DNA from: an uncultured Hellea sp.
GTDB lineage: Bacteria; Pseudomonadota; Alphaproteobacteria; Caulobacterales; Maricaulaceae
Direction of reading: 5' to 3'
Assembly (NCBI GenBank): GCA_938007935.1
Contig: CALLMD010000010.1
Coordinates: 265,176-329,175 of the forward strand
DNA length: 64,000 nucleotides
In this document: positions 35,204 through 42,930 of the stretch, one piece after another
How positions within the stretch are numbered: position 1 is the stretch's first letter
How the letters are laid out: every line of letters starts with the position of its first letter
Translations under genes and position numbers: made by a program
The notes under the pieces: model-generated
Told to the model about the DNA's origin: nothing
The model's database searches: none
What the model saw: only the letters and a program-made list of their open reading frames with translations

Positions 35204-35986
35204 ATGGCGAAGACCCCTAGAATTATCGCCGTCGTAAACCAAAAGGGGGGTGTTGGTAAAACAACCACAACAATCAACCTTGCGGCCGCGCTGACGCTGC
35301 AAGGCAAAAAGATCTTACTTATAGATATGGATCCGCAGGGTAATGCCGCGACAGGATTAGGTATTCCAAGAGCGTCACGCGAAATAACGATATATGATGT
35401 ATTGGTTGATGGTGTGGACCTTGCCGAGGCAATACTAGAAACGAGTGTGCCTGGTTTAAAACTTATTCCGTCTCATGTTGAATTGGCAGGTGCTGAACTT
35501 GAAATTGGAGATAGGACTGGTCGTACAACAATATTACGTGATGCCATAAAAAATGACCCAAATAAATTTGATTATGTTTTAATTGATTGCCCGCCTTCAT
35601 TGAATTTATTGACGGTTAATGCTTTGTCAGCGTCACGCTCGGTTCTGGTTCCGCTTCAATGCGAATTTTTTGCTCTTGAAGGATTGAGTCAGCTCTTACA
35701 GACAATTGAGATGGCGAAAGGCAGGATTAATCCTGACCTTGTGATTGATGGGGTTATGCTCACAATGTATGATCCGCGCAACCGTCTCTCTGCGCAAGTG
35801 GCGGCTGATGTTCGCAAGCATTTAGGGCGCGCGGTTTTCAAAACAATTATTCCGCGCAATGTACGTATTGCAGAAGCACCGTCTTTTGGAAAACCCGTAT
35901 TAATGTATGACCCATCTTGCGCGGGTTCAAAGGCTTATAAGGCTCTCGCTGTTGAAATGCTCTCGCGGCATTCGCGGTCCAAATAA
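35204..35986 (+). CDS. parA: Chromosome partitioning ATPase ParA
   Basis: A 260-aa deviant Walker ATPase that moves ParB-parS complexes. The P-loop is AVVNQKGGVGKTTTTINLAA with the signature lysine, Walker A' is LLIDMDPQGNAATGLG, and DYVLIDCPPSLNLLTVNALS holds Walker B. A CGGAG ribosome site lies six bases before the ATG. It is 36 bp upstream of parB. In Caulobacter-type bacteria ParA gradients pull one origin to the opposite pole. Confidence 0.97.
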   Translation: MAKTPRIIAVVNQKGGVGKTTTTINLAAALTLQGKKILLIDMDPQGNAATGLGIPRASREITIYDVLVDGVDLAEAILETSVPGLKLIPSHVELAGAELEIGDRTGRTTILRDAIKNDPNKFDYVLIDCPPSLNLLTVNALSASRSVLVPLQCEFFALEGLSQLLQTIEMAKGRINPDLVIDGVMLTMYDPRNRLSAQVAADVRKHLGRAVFKTIIPRNVRIAEAPSFGKPVLMYDPSCAGSKAYKALAVEMLSRHSRSK

Positions 35987-36022
35987 TATAAATTTAATCA
36001 ATTATTACAATAGGTTAGACTA

Positions 36023-36982
36023 ATGGCTAAGAAAACAAAGAAGAAATCAAGTGAACGGGGTCTTGGCCGAGGACTGTCGGCGCTGATGTCGGATGTTAGC
36101 GCAATTAATGAGCCTGTTAAAACACCGAAACCAAAGGCAAAGCCTGTTGTTAAAAAACCAGCAGCTAAAGAGGATAAAGCACCTGTTAGTCCACGCGGCG
36201 TAACATCTATTGCAATTCATCAGTTAGAGAGAAACCCTGATCAGCCGCGAAAATATTTCGATAAAGAGAAGCTAGCGGAACTTACCCAATCCATAAAAGA
36301 TAAAGGTGTATTGCAGCCTATCCTCGTTCGGCCACTATCAAGCCGGAGCTCTAAAAGTGAAGCGCATTATCAAATCGTAGCCGGTGAACGTCGCTGGCAA
36401 GCGGCGTTAAAAGCAAAACTTGATTCAATGCCTGTTCTTATTCGTGAACTCTCTGATCAGGATGTACTCGAAATTGGCGTTGTCGAAAATGTCCAACGCG
36501 CAGACTTAAATCCAATTGAAGAGGCTTTGGCTTATAAAGCGCTTTCAGATCAATTTAAACGCACCCAAGATGATATTGCTCTAGCTGTTGGTAAGTCCCG
36601 ACCGCATGTAACGAATATGCTTCGTTTACTTACGCTTCCCAAGAGGGCACAAAGTTATCTCGCAAAGGGTAAAATTACAGCGGGCCATGCGCGGGCCATA
36701 ATTGCTGCGCCTGACCCAACTGAGCTTGCCGATGCAATTGCTGAAAAAGGTTTGTCAGTACGCGAAGCGGAAGATTGGGTTCGCCGTATCAAAGCCGCTA
36801 ATGGTCAAACAAAAAAAGTACCTAGTCAAAAAGATGCTGATACACGGAAAGTAGAAACTGAATTATCTGATATGCTGGGTCTAAAAACTGATCTTCGGCA
36901 TAAAGGTCCTGGAGGCGAGCTTCGCATTAAATATAAAACGTCTTCGCAGCTCGAAGCTCTTATTAAACAGTTGAAATCCTAG
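36023..36982 (+). CDS. parB: Chromosome partitioning protein ParB (parS-binding CTPase)
   Basis: A 319-aa ParB. A basic N-terminal tail with ERGLGRGLSALMSDV (the ParA-stimulating region) and a Lys-rich linker lead into the CTPase domain: QLERNPDQPRKYFDKEKLAE, then VAGERRWQAALKA. The helix-turn-helix IALAVGKSRPHVTNMLRLLT binds parS. The C-terminal LRIKYKTSSQLEALIKQL is the dimer segment. The three parS sites lie 1.4-3.5 kb upstream. Confidence 0.97.
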   Translation: MAKKTKKKSSERGLGRGLSALMSDVSAINEPVKTPKPKAKPVVKKPAAKEDKAPVSPRGVTSIAIHQLERNPDQPRKYFDKEKLAELTQSIKDKGVLQPILVRPLSSRSSKSEAHYQIVAGERRWQAALKAKLDSMPVLIRELSDQDVLEIGVVENVQRADLNPIEEALAYKALSDQFKRTQDDIALAVGKSRPHVTNMLRLLTLPKRAQSYLAKGKITAGHARAIIAAPDPTELADAIAEKGLSVREAEDWVRRIKAANGQTKKVPSQKDADTRKVETELSDMLGLKTDLRHKGPGGELRIKYKTSSQLEALIKQLKS

Positions 36983-37657
36983 GTGGCAAATTTAGGACAC
37001 AGTCCTCTTATTCCGGCAGCGACCATTATGCTCTTACGGGATGAGAATGAACGCCTCGAAGTGCTGATGCTTCGCCGTAACAGACGGCTAAAGTCCTTCG
37101 GCGGGGCCTGGGTTTTTCCGGGCGGACGAGTCGATAGTATCGATGCCCCTGATGGTGATGAACTTGCGCGAGCAAAGGCTGCGGCTATTAGAGAAACACA
37201 TGAAGAAACTGGCCTTGATATTTCCAGTGCTGTTATGGAAACGCTATCGTGCTGGATACCGCCTATTCAAGAAAAGCGGCGATTTTCGACCTGGTTTTTT
37301 ATTGTTGAGGCGCCTGACGCGGTTGTTGAAATTGATAATGGTGAAATACATGATTATCGCTGGGTGTGCCCAAAAGAATTTATCATGCAAATACCATCTG
37401 CAGATATTAGTCTTATGCCGCCAACTTATGTGTCGCTACATACGCTCGCACAACATAGGACAGTGAAATCCGTCATGGAAACGACAAAGGCGAGACCATC
37501 AGAAATGTTTGAGACCCGCTTTCAAAAATCAGATGCTGGCTTTGTTACCTATTGGGCAGGAGATGCGGCTTATGAGAGCGGAAATTTAGACATATCTGGA
37601 CCCAGACGGCGCCTAGTATGCGGCCCTGAAAAGTGGGAATATCAGACTCATAATTAG
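36983..37657 (+). CDS. Nudix hydrolase
   Basis: A 224-aa Nudix protein. The Nudix box is split by an insertion: WVFPGGRVDSID, then about 15 residues, then AAIRETHEETGLDI with the metal-binding REThEE core. This long-loop form resembles the NUDT8/NUDT19 (CoA-diphosphatase-like) branch. The start is GTG immediately after the parB TAG, so it is translated from the same message. The substrate is not known. Confidence 0.87.
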   Translation: MANLGHSPLIPAATIMLLRDENERLEVLMLRRNRRLKSFGGAWVFPGGRVDSIDAPDGDELARAKAAAIRETHEETGLDISSAVMETLSCWIPPIQEKRRFSTWFFIVEAPDAVVEIDNGEIHDYRWVCPKEFIMQIPSADISLMPPTYVSLHTLAQHRTVKSVMETTKARPSEMFETRFQKSDAGFVTYWAGDAAYESGNLDISGPRRRLVCGPEKWEYQTHN

Positions 37658-37753
37658 ATACATCTTGCAGTGAAAACCTCAAGATTATTTCTGTCTTTTC
37701 TTTTTTAACCAAATCAGCTTAATAATTCTTATGAATTTGATTGGAGAAAGCCT

Positions 37754-38638
37754 GTGGCGGACTTATTTACAATAGAAGCACTCTTTACTTTACTTATGCT
37801 TATTTTGCTTCAGGCCGTGCTTGGCTTTGATAATCTTTTATACATTGCGATTGAAAGTAATAAAGTTGGCGACCCTAAAGATGCTAAAAAAGTACGTCAG
37901 TGGGGCATTGCTATAGCGGTGGTTTTCCGAATCTTACTTCTCTTTATTATCGTCAGTTTATTTGGATATTTAGCAGAACCTCTTTTTAATGTTCACCTTA
38001 AAGACTTCATTGAAGGTGAATTTACCATGCAAGCCCTTGTGACTTTGCTTGGTGGTGGGTTCATTATCTATACAGCAGTTAAAGAGATTCACCATTTGCT
38101 CTCGGTCGATCATATTGAGCATTCAGAAGGGTCTGGCCGCCGTTCCGTCGCAAAAGCAATTGCTTTAATTGTTTTGATGAACCTCGTTTTTTCAGTTGAT
38201 TCCATTTTATCTGCGATGGCGATTGCGTCAGAAAAAGCAGCAGATGGAACCGTACAATATAACGTACCGCTCATGGTCATTGCGATTGTTATTTCAGGAC
38301 TTGCAATGATTTTTATGGCGGATGCGGTTACAGAATTTTTGAAAAAGAACCGGATGTATGAAGTTCTTGGACTATTTATTCTCTTCCTCGTTGGTGTTTT
38401 ACTTGTCACGGAAGGCGCGCATCTTGCACATCTTAAGTTATTTACCTTCCCAATTGATGCGATGAGTAAATCAAGTTTTTATCTTGTTGTGGGTGTGTTG
38501 GTGGTTACGGATATTTTATCCAATCGTTATCAGAAACGTCTTTGGGCTCAGAAGGAAGCGGAAATTCGAGGCACGTCTGAAACGGCTGGCCTAGAGGCTG
38601 TTGATGCCTTCAAAAACAGAAAGAAATCTAAACATTAG
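37754..38638 (+). CDS. TerC family integral membrane protein
   Basis: A 294-aa membrane protein with about eight helices. The TerC acidic motifs are present: QAVLGFDNLLYIAIESNKV in helix 1-2 and NLVFSVDSILSAMAIASE in the middle, followed by the FMADAVTEFLKKN motif. Recent work links TerC proteins to manganese export and to metalation of secreted proteins. The start is GTG at 37754 with TTGGAG nearby. It is separated from the Nudix gene by 96 bp. Confidence 0.9.
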   Translation: MADLFTIEALFTLLMLILLQAVLGFDNLLYIAIESNKVGDPKDAKKVRQWGIAIAVVFRILLLFIIVSLFGYLAEPLFNVHLKDFIEGEFTMQALVTLLGGGFIIYTAVKEIHHLLSVDHIEHSEGSGRRSVAKAIALIVLMNLVFSVDSILSAMAIASEKAADGTVQYNVPLMVIAIVISGLAMIFMADAVTEFLKKNRMYEVLGLFILFLVGVLLVTEGAHLAHLKLFTFPIDAMSKSSFYLVVGVLVVTDILSNRYQKRLWAQKEAEIRGTSETAGLEAVDAFKNRKKSKH

Positions 38639-38670
38639 TGCGAGTATAAAATATGGTTAACGCTTTATGC

Positions 38671-38687
38671 GTTAACTATTCATTAAC
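38671..38687. promoter_or_regulatory. CtrA-type box (GTTAA-N7-TTAAC)
   Basis: GTTAA, CTATTCA, TTAAC: a perfect 7-bp-spaced TTAA pair, with the flanking G and C of strong CtrA sites. A further GTTAAC lies 15 bp upstream (38656-38661). It is about 46 bp before the microprotein start at 38734. CtrA itself is not encoded in this window. Confidence 0.6.
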
Positions 38688-38733
38688 GGTTCACAGCAAA
38701 GGCTCTAACGCTTCTCACCTTGAGGTGATGAAC

Positions 38734-38820
38734 ATGGATATATTAATTATTTTCCTCGTCGCGATACCAGGATGGTTTTTATATAAGTCAGGTATCTCTA
38801 AAGACGATAAGGGAGCATAA
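38734..38820 (+). CDS. 28-aa membrane microprotein
   Basis: A short ORF, MDILIIFLVAIPGWFLYKSG followed by ISKDDKGA: one hydrophobic helix and a short charged tail. GAGG (38722-38725) is eight bases before the ATG; another ATG two codons upstream has no room for a ribosome site. A CtrA-type box lies just before it. No family was recognised. The case rests on the ribosome site, the clean membrane-helix pattern and the upstream box; with so short an ORF, chance is not excluded. Confidence 0.5.
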   Translation: MDILIIFLVAIPGWFLYKSGISKDDKGA

Positions 38821-38898
38821 ATTTTATTTAAGCTCATAAAAATTTAAGCCTTAGAATTTATACATGGATTTCATAATTTTCGCTGTAGGAAGTCCGAC

Positions 38899-40431
38899 AT
38901 GTCACAAGCTAACACTCGCAAACCAAAACCCGCGCTCTCCCCAAATACTATTGAATTTGAAACTCAGGCTCTCGTGAAGCCGACCGGGTTTCGGGAATAT
39001 GATGCGCGCTGGTATTTTGGCCTAGCTGGAGATGAAAAAGCCTCCGAGCTAAACCTTTATGGTGTTCAAGCTTTGGGCGAAGGGCTCGGTACATTGATGT
39101 ATGAGCGCGGGGTTGATCCGAAAATTGCTGTTGGGCACGATTTCCGCCATTACTCACTGGGCATAAAACAAGCGCTTATGCTTGGTCTTGTTAACGCTGG
39201 CATTGAAGTTCTTGATATTGGTCTTGCTTTATCACCGACCGCATATTTTGCACAATTTCACTTAGACTGTGCAGGCGTTGCTATGGTTACAGCTAGTCAT
39301 AATTCAAATGGCTGGACAGGTGTGAAGATGGGTATTGAACCGCCCCTAACATTTGGCCCAGATGAAATGAGCCGTCTTAAGGAAATCGTTTTAGGCGCAC
39401 AAGGCAAAGTTCGGGCAGGGGGGTCATATCGTTATGTTGAAGGCGTCCGTCAGGCGTTTATTGATGACCTTGTTAAAGACGTAAAACTTGAAAATAAAAT
39501 AAAAGTTGTGGCGGCTTGCGGCAATGGAACAGCTGGCGCATTTGCCGAAGAGGTTCTAACGCGTATTGGCGCCGAAGTCGTGGCGGTTGAATGTGAACTT
39601 GATTACTCCTTCCCAAATTATAACCCAAACCCTGAAGATATGAAAATGTTGCATGCGATGCGTGATAGCTGCCTCGAACATAAAGCAGATATAGCCCTTG
39701 GCTTTGACGGGGATGGAGACCGTTGCGGCGTCGTGGATAATGAAGGCGAAGAGATATTTGCTGATAAGGTCGGGGTTATGTTGGCACGCGATTTATCCGC
39801 GATTTATCCTAACGCTCAATTTGTGGCTGATGTAAAATCGACAGGCTTGTTCACGACAGATCCCGTTTTGATTAAAAATGGTGCAAAGACGGATTATTAT
39901 AAAACGGGCCATTCTTATATTAAACGCCGTTCTAAAGAGTTAAATGCCTTAGTCGGTTTCGAAAAGTCGGGTCACTATTTTTTCAATAAACCAATAGGAC
40001 GTGGTTATGATTGCGGCCTGACATCGGCTATTGCCATACTACAGATGCTCGACCGTAACCCTGATAAATCCATGGCAGACTTACGGCGTGATTTACCAAA
40101 AACATGGGGCAGTCCTACCATGTCGCCCTATTGTGCTGATGAAGAAAAATATGACGTTATTGATAAAATCGTCAAAGAAGCTCAGGATGATGCCAAAGCA
40201 GGAAAAACAATTTTAGGTCAAAAAGTTGTTGATGTGAATACCGTCAATGGCGTGAGAATGACATTGGAGGATGGAACCTGGGGTCTTATGCGCGCAAGCT
40301 CAAACACACCAAATCTTGTTGTTGTTGTTGAAAGTCCTGCATCTGAGGAAAATATGATCGGTATGTTCCGTGAAATTGAAAAACGTCTCGCGAAATATGA
40401 TGAAATTGGTGAGTTTGATCAGAAGATATAA
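38899..40431 (+). CDS. Phosphomannomutase/phosphoglucomutase
   Basis: A 510-aa alpha-D-phosphohexomutase. The active-site serine loop is VTASHNSNGWTGVKMG, the metal loop GFDGDGDRCGVVD, the sugar-binding loop VGFEKSGHYFF, and the phosphate-binding loop RASSNTPNLVVVVE. It interconverts glucose or mannose 1- and 6-phosphates and so feeds nucleotide-sugar synthesis for envelope polysaccharides. Which sugar it prefers (ManB/AlgC type) is not clear from the motifs. It has its own 78-bp upstream gap after the microprotein. Confidence 0.93.
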   Translation: MSQANTRKPKPALSPNTIEFETQALVKPTGFREYDARWYFGLAGDEKASELNLYGVQALGEGLGTLMYERGVDPKIAVGHDFRHYSLGIKQALMLGLVNAGIEVLDIGLALSPTAYFAQFHLDCAGVAMVTASHNSNGWTGVKMGIEPPLTFGPDEMSRLKEIVLGAQGKVRAGGSYRYVEGVRQAFIDDLVKDVKLENKIKVVAACGNGTAGAFAEEVLTRIGAEVVAVECELDYSFPNYNPNPEDMKMLHAMRDSCLEHKADIALGFDGDGDRCGVVDNEGEEIFADKVGVMLARDLSAIYPNAQFVADVKSTGLFTTDPVLIKNGAKTDYYKTGHSYIKRRSKELNALVGFEKSGHYFFNKPIGRGYDCGLTSAIAILQMLDRNPDKSMADLRRDLPKTWGSPTMSPYCADEEKYDVIDKIVKEAQDDAKAGKTILGQKVVDVNTVNGVRMTLEDGTWGLMRASSNTPNLVVVVESPASEENMIGMFREIEKRLAKYDEIGEFDQKI

Positions 40432-40475
40432 ATAAGCCTCTTGCGGTTTTATTCCGCATCCCCCATCTGGCAGCC

Positions 40476-41378
40476 ATGAATGTGCTAGATAATAAGAACG
40501 ATGATGTCGTCACAGTTTTTCAGCTCGATGGACAACCTGTTCGTGGACGCGCTGTTCAATTAGGTGATGCTCTGAATAAGGCTATCGGGCCAAGATACCC
40601 TGAGCCTGTTGCGCGTATGCTTGGTGAGGCGATGATGTTATGCGCGATTGTCGCGCGTTCACTGAAATTTGAAGGGCGATTGCTCATTCAATGTCATGGC
40701 ACAAATGATGGCGCGATAAGTCTTTTGCTAGCAGATTGCACGACGGATGGCGCTATACGGGGTTATGCGCGGTGGGATGAGGACAGCCTGAAACAAATCA
40801 CACTTGATAGCCGCAATCCCGGAGCCGAGACATTACTGGGCGGAGGAACATTTTCTATGACAATTGATCAAGGCGCGGATATGGATAAGTATCAAGGCCT
40901 TGCCGCGATTGAAGGCGCGCGCTTATCAGATTGCGCAGAGCATTATTTTAGTCAATCGGAACAAATCCCCACGCAAATTCGGCTCGCCTGCGGGCAAATA
41001 CAAGAACCTGGGAAAGAACCAGTTTGGCGGGGAGGGGGCATCATGATTCAAAAAATCGCAGATGATGACCTTCGAGGAGATACAGAAGATGCTTGGGTCA
41101 CAGCACAGTCTTTATTTAGCACTGTCTCTGACACAGAGTTACTTGATCCGGAATTGACACAAGACAGACTCTTATACCGTTTGTTTCATGAATATGGTGT
41201 CCGTGTTGTTGATAGAGCTATTATTGAGGCCAAGTGTACGTGCTCAAGGAAGCGTCTCGAAATGACGCTTAAATCTTTTGAAGCTAAGGCCTTGGAAGAG
41301 ATGGCGGAGAGCGGCGAAATTAAAGCGAATTGTGAATTTTGCAATACGGATTATATTTTTAAATTGACCGAGCTTTAA
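40476..41378 (+). CDS. hslO: Redox-regulated chaperone Hsp33
   Basis: A 300-aa Hsp33. The C-terminal zinc-binding redox switch is present as CTC (KCTCSRKRLE) and, about 30 residues later, CEFC (ANCEFCNTDYIF). The N-terminal domain has MLGEAMMLCAIVARSLKFEG and QCHGTNDGAISLLLADCTTD. Oxidation releases zinc and activates its holdase function. It lies 44 bp after the phosphohexomutase and is convergent with trkH, overlapping by 4 bp. Confidence 0.94.
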   Translation: MNVLDNKNDDVVTVFQLDGQPVRGRAVQLGDALNKAIGPRYPEPVARMLGEAMMLCAIVARSLKFEGRLLIQCHGTNDGAISLLLADCTTDGAIRGYARWDEDSLKQITLDSRNPGAETLLGGGTFSMTIDQGADMDKYQGLAAIEGARLSDCAEHYFSQSEQIPTQIRLACGQIQEPGKEPVWRGGGIMIQKIADDDLRGDTEDAWVTAQSLFSTVSDTELLDPELTQDRLLYRLFHEYGVRVVDRAIIEAKCTCSRKRLEMTLKSFEAKALEEMAESGEIKANCEFCNTDYIFKLTEL

Positions 41379-42826
41379 GCGCGCCAAAAGGCTGGCGTTA
41401 AAACAACTAAGGCCGTTACGATTTCAAGGCGTCCAACAATCATAGCCAGAAGTAAGACCCATTTTGCATTATTGGGTAAGGCTTCATAAGTCCCTGCTGG
41501 GCCAATTATATCGCCCAGACCTGGACCTACATTTGCAACGGCGCTGCCAGCCCCAGACCAAGCTGTGATAGGATCTAAGCCTAGAATTGAAAGTGTAATC
41601 GCGACGGCGGCAAAAGTCATAAAGAAGAGAAAGAAATATCCCATAACCGAATATACGACGGCTTCCGGTAGGGGTTTTCCGCCATAACGTAACGGGACCA
41701 CTGTATTTTGGCGCGGCATTTTAAATAGATATCCACGTAGCGCTTCAAACGCGACTTGGTAACGAAATATTTTTATAGAACAAGCTGTAGAGCCAGCGCA
41801 GCCCCCTATAAACATAAAAGCAAAAAAGGCCGTCATGGCAAAAGGCCCCCAAGCATTATAATCCGCTGTGGCATAACCTGTGCCTGTCACAATAGAGACG
41901 ACATTAAAGGCGGAAAGCCTGAGCGCTCTTGAATTCGTGAGTTCTGAGTTCAGCCATAAATAAACAGTAATCAAAGCAATTAAGGCCGTCATAACAATAA
42001 TGAAAGCGCGGACTTGCGAGTCTTTAAAGGGCGCGCGCCAATCACCGCGGGTTACAAGTAAGAGGTAAATCCCAAAGGGCATCCCCCCTGCCATCATAAA
42101 GGCTATGCAAACAAGGTCTGCCCCATTATCCATGAAACCGCCCATTGAGGCATCGGAGGTCGAGTATCCCCCTGTTGCTAATGTGGTCATCGCATGAGCG
42201 ACGGCGTCAAAGCCGTTCATGCCAGTCGCGACATACCCAATTGCGCAAAAGACTGTTAAGGCAACATAGATACCACCAATTCCGGCAGCAAGTGAGGCGG
42301 CTCTTGGAAGAATTTTTTCGCCCATATCTGAGGATTCAAGACGGAAGAGCTGCATACCGCCAACTTTGAGCATGGGTAGTACGGCCATAGCCGTCACAAT
42401 AATACCGACCCCGCCTATCCATTGCAGAATTGCGCGCCACAGCAAAACGCCTTTGGGTAGATTATCCAGTCCTGTTAATATGGTGGACCCTGTCGTTGTA
42501 ATGCCTGATGTGGCCTCAAAAAGCGCGTCCGTTACGCTAAGTTCCATAGGATCAAGCATAAAAGGGAAGGCGGCAAAGAATGATAGTGATACCCAGCTTA
42601 AGACAGTTAATAGAAAAGCGCCCCGCGCGCGCAAATCGGGTTTAGGCGTATAAGTCGCCATGGCTAAAGCTGAGCCCAAGAGGGTTGTCAGAATTCCTGA
42701 AATCCCGAATGCGCGCCATGACCGGTCCCCATAGGCCAAGTCCACGCCCATGGGCGCGAACATCGACACACCCAGAGCGGCAACCATCAAGCCGATGACA
42801 AAAAAGACAGGACGTAAATCCAGCAT
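41375..42826 (-). CDS. trkH: TrkH family potassium uptake protein
   Basis: A 483-aa Trk-type potassium translocating subunit with repeated membrane-pore-membrane units. Filter loops read TSGITTTGSTILTGLDNLPK, ATGGYSTSDASMGG, TGTGYATADYNAWG and AVANVGPGLGDIIGPAGTYE, each with the conserved central glycine. It normally works with the NAD-binding TrkA, which is not in this window. It is convergent with hslO and divergent from the DPP-IV-type peptidase gene. Confidence 0.93.
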   Translation of the reverse strand: MLDLRPVFFVIGLMVAALGVSMFAPMGVDLAYGDRSWRAFGISGILTTLLGSALAMATYTPKPDLRARGAFLLTVLSWVSLSFFAAFPFMLDPMELSVTDALFEATSGITTTGSTILTGLDNLPKGVLLWRAILQWIGGVGIIVTAMAVLPMLKVGGMQLFRLESSDMGEKILPRAASLAAGIGGIYVALTVFCAIGYVATGMNGFDAVAHAMTTLATGGYSTSDASMGGFMDNGADLVCIAFMMAGGMPFGIYLLLVTRGDWRAPFKDSQVRAFIIVMTALIALITVYLWLNSELTNSRALRLSAFNVVSIVTGTGYATADYNAWGPFAMTAFFAFMFIGGCAGSTACSIKIFRYQVAFEALRGYLFKMPRQNTVVPLRYGGKPLPEAVVYSVMGYFFLFFMTFAAVAITLSILGLDPITAWSGAGSAVANVGPGLGDIIGPAGTYEALPNNAKWVLLLAMIVGRLEIVTALVVLTPAFWRA

Positions 42827-42930
42827 ATTCCCGCCATATAACAGACAAGCTATTTGTCAAACAGATGCTTGCGGAACTTGGGTATTTTGGGCCATATGCA
42901 AATGACCACTTAATAACTAAAGAGCAGCTA

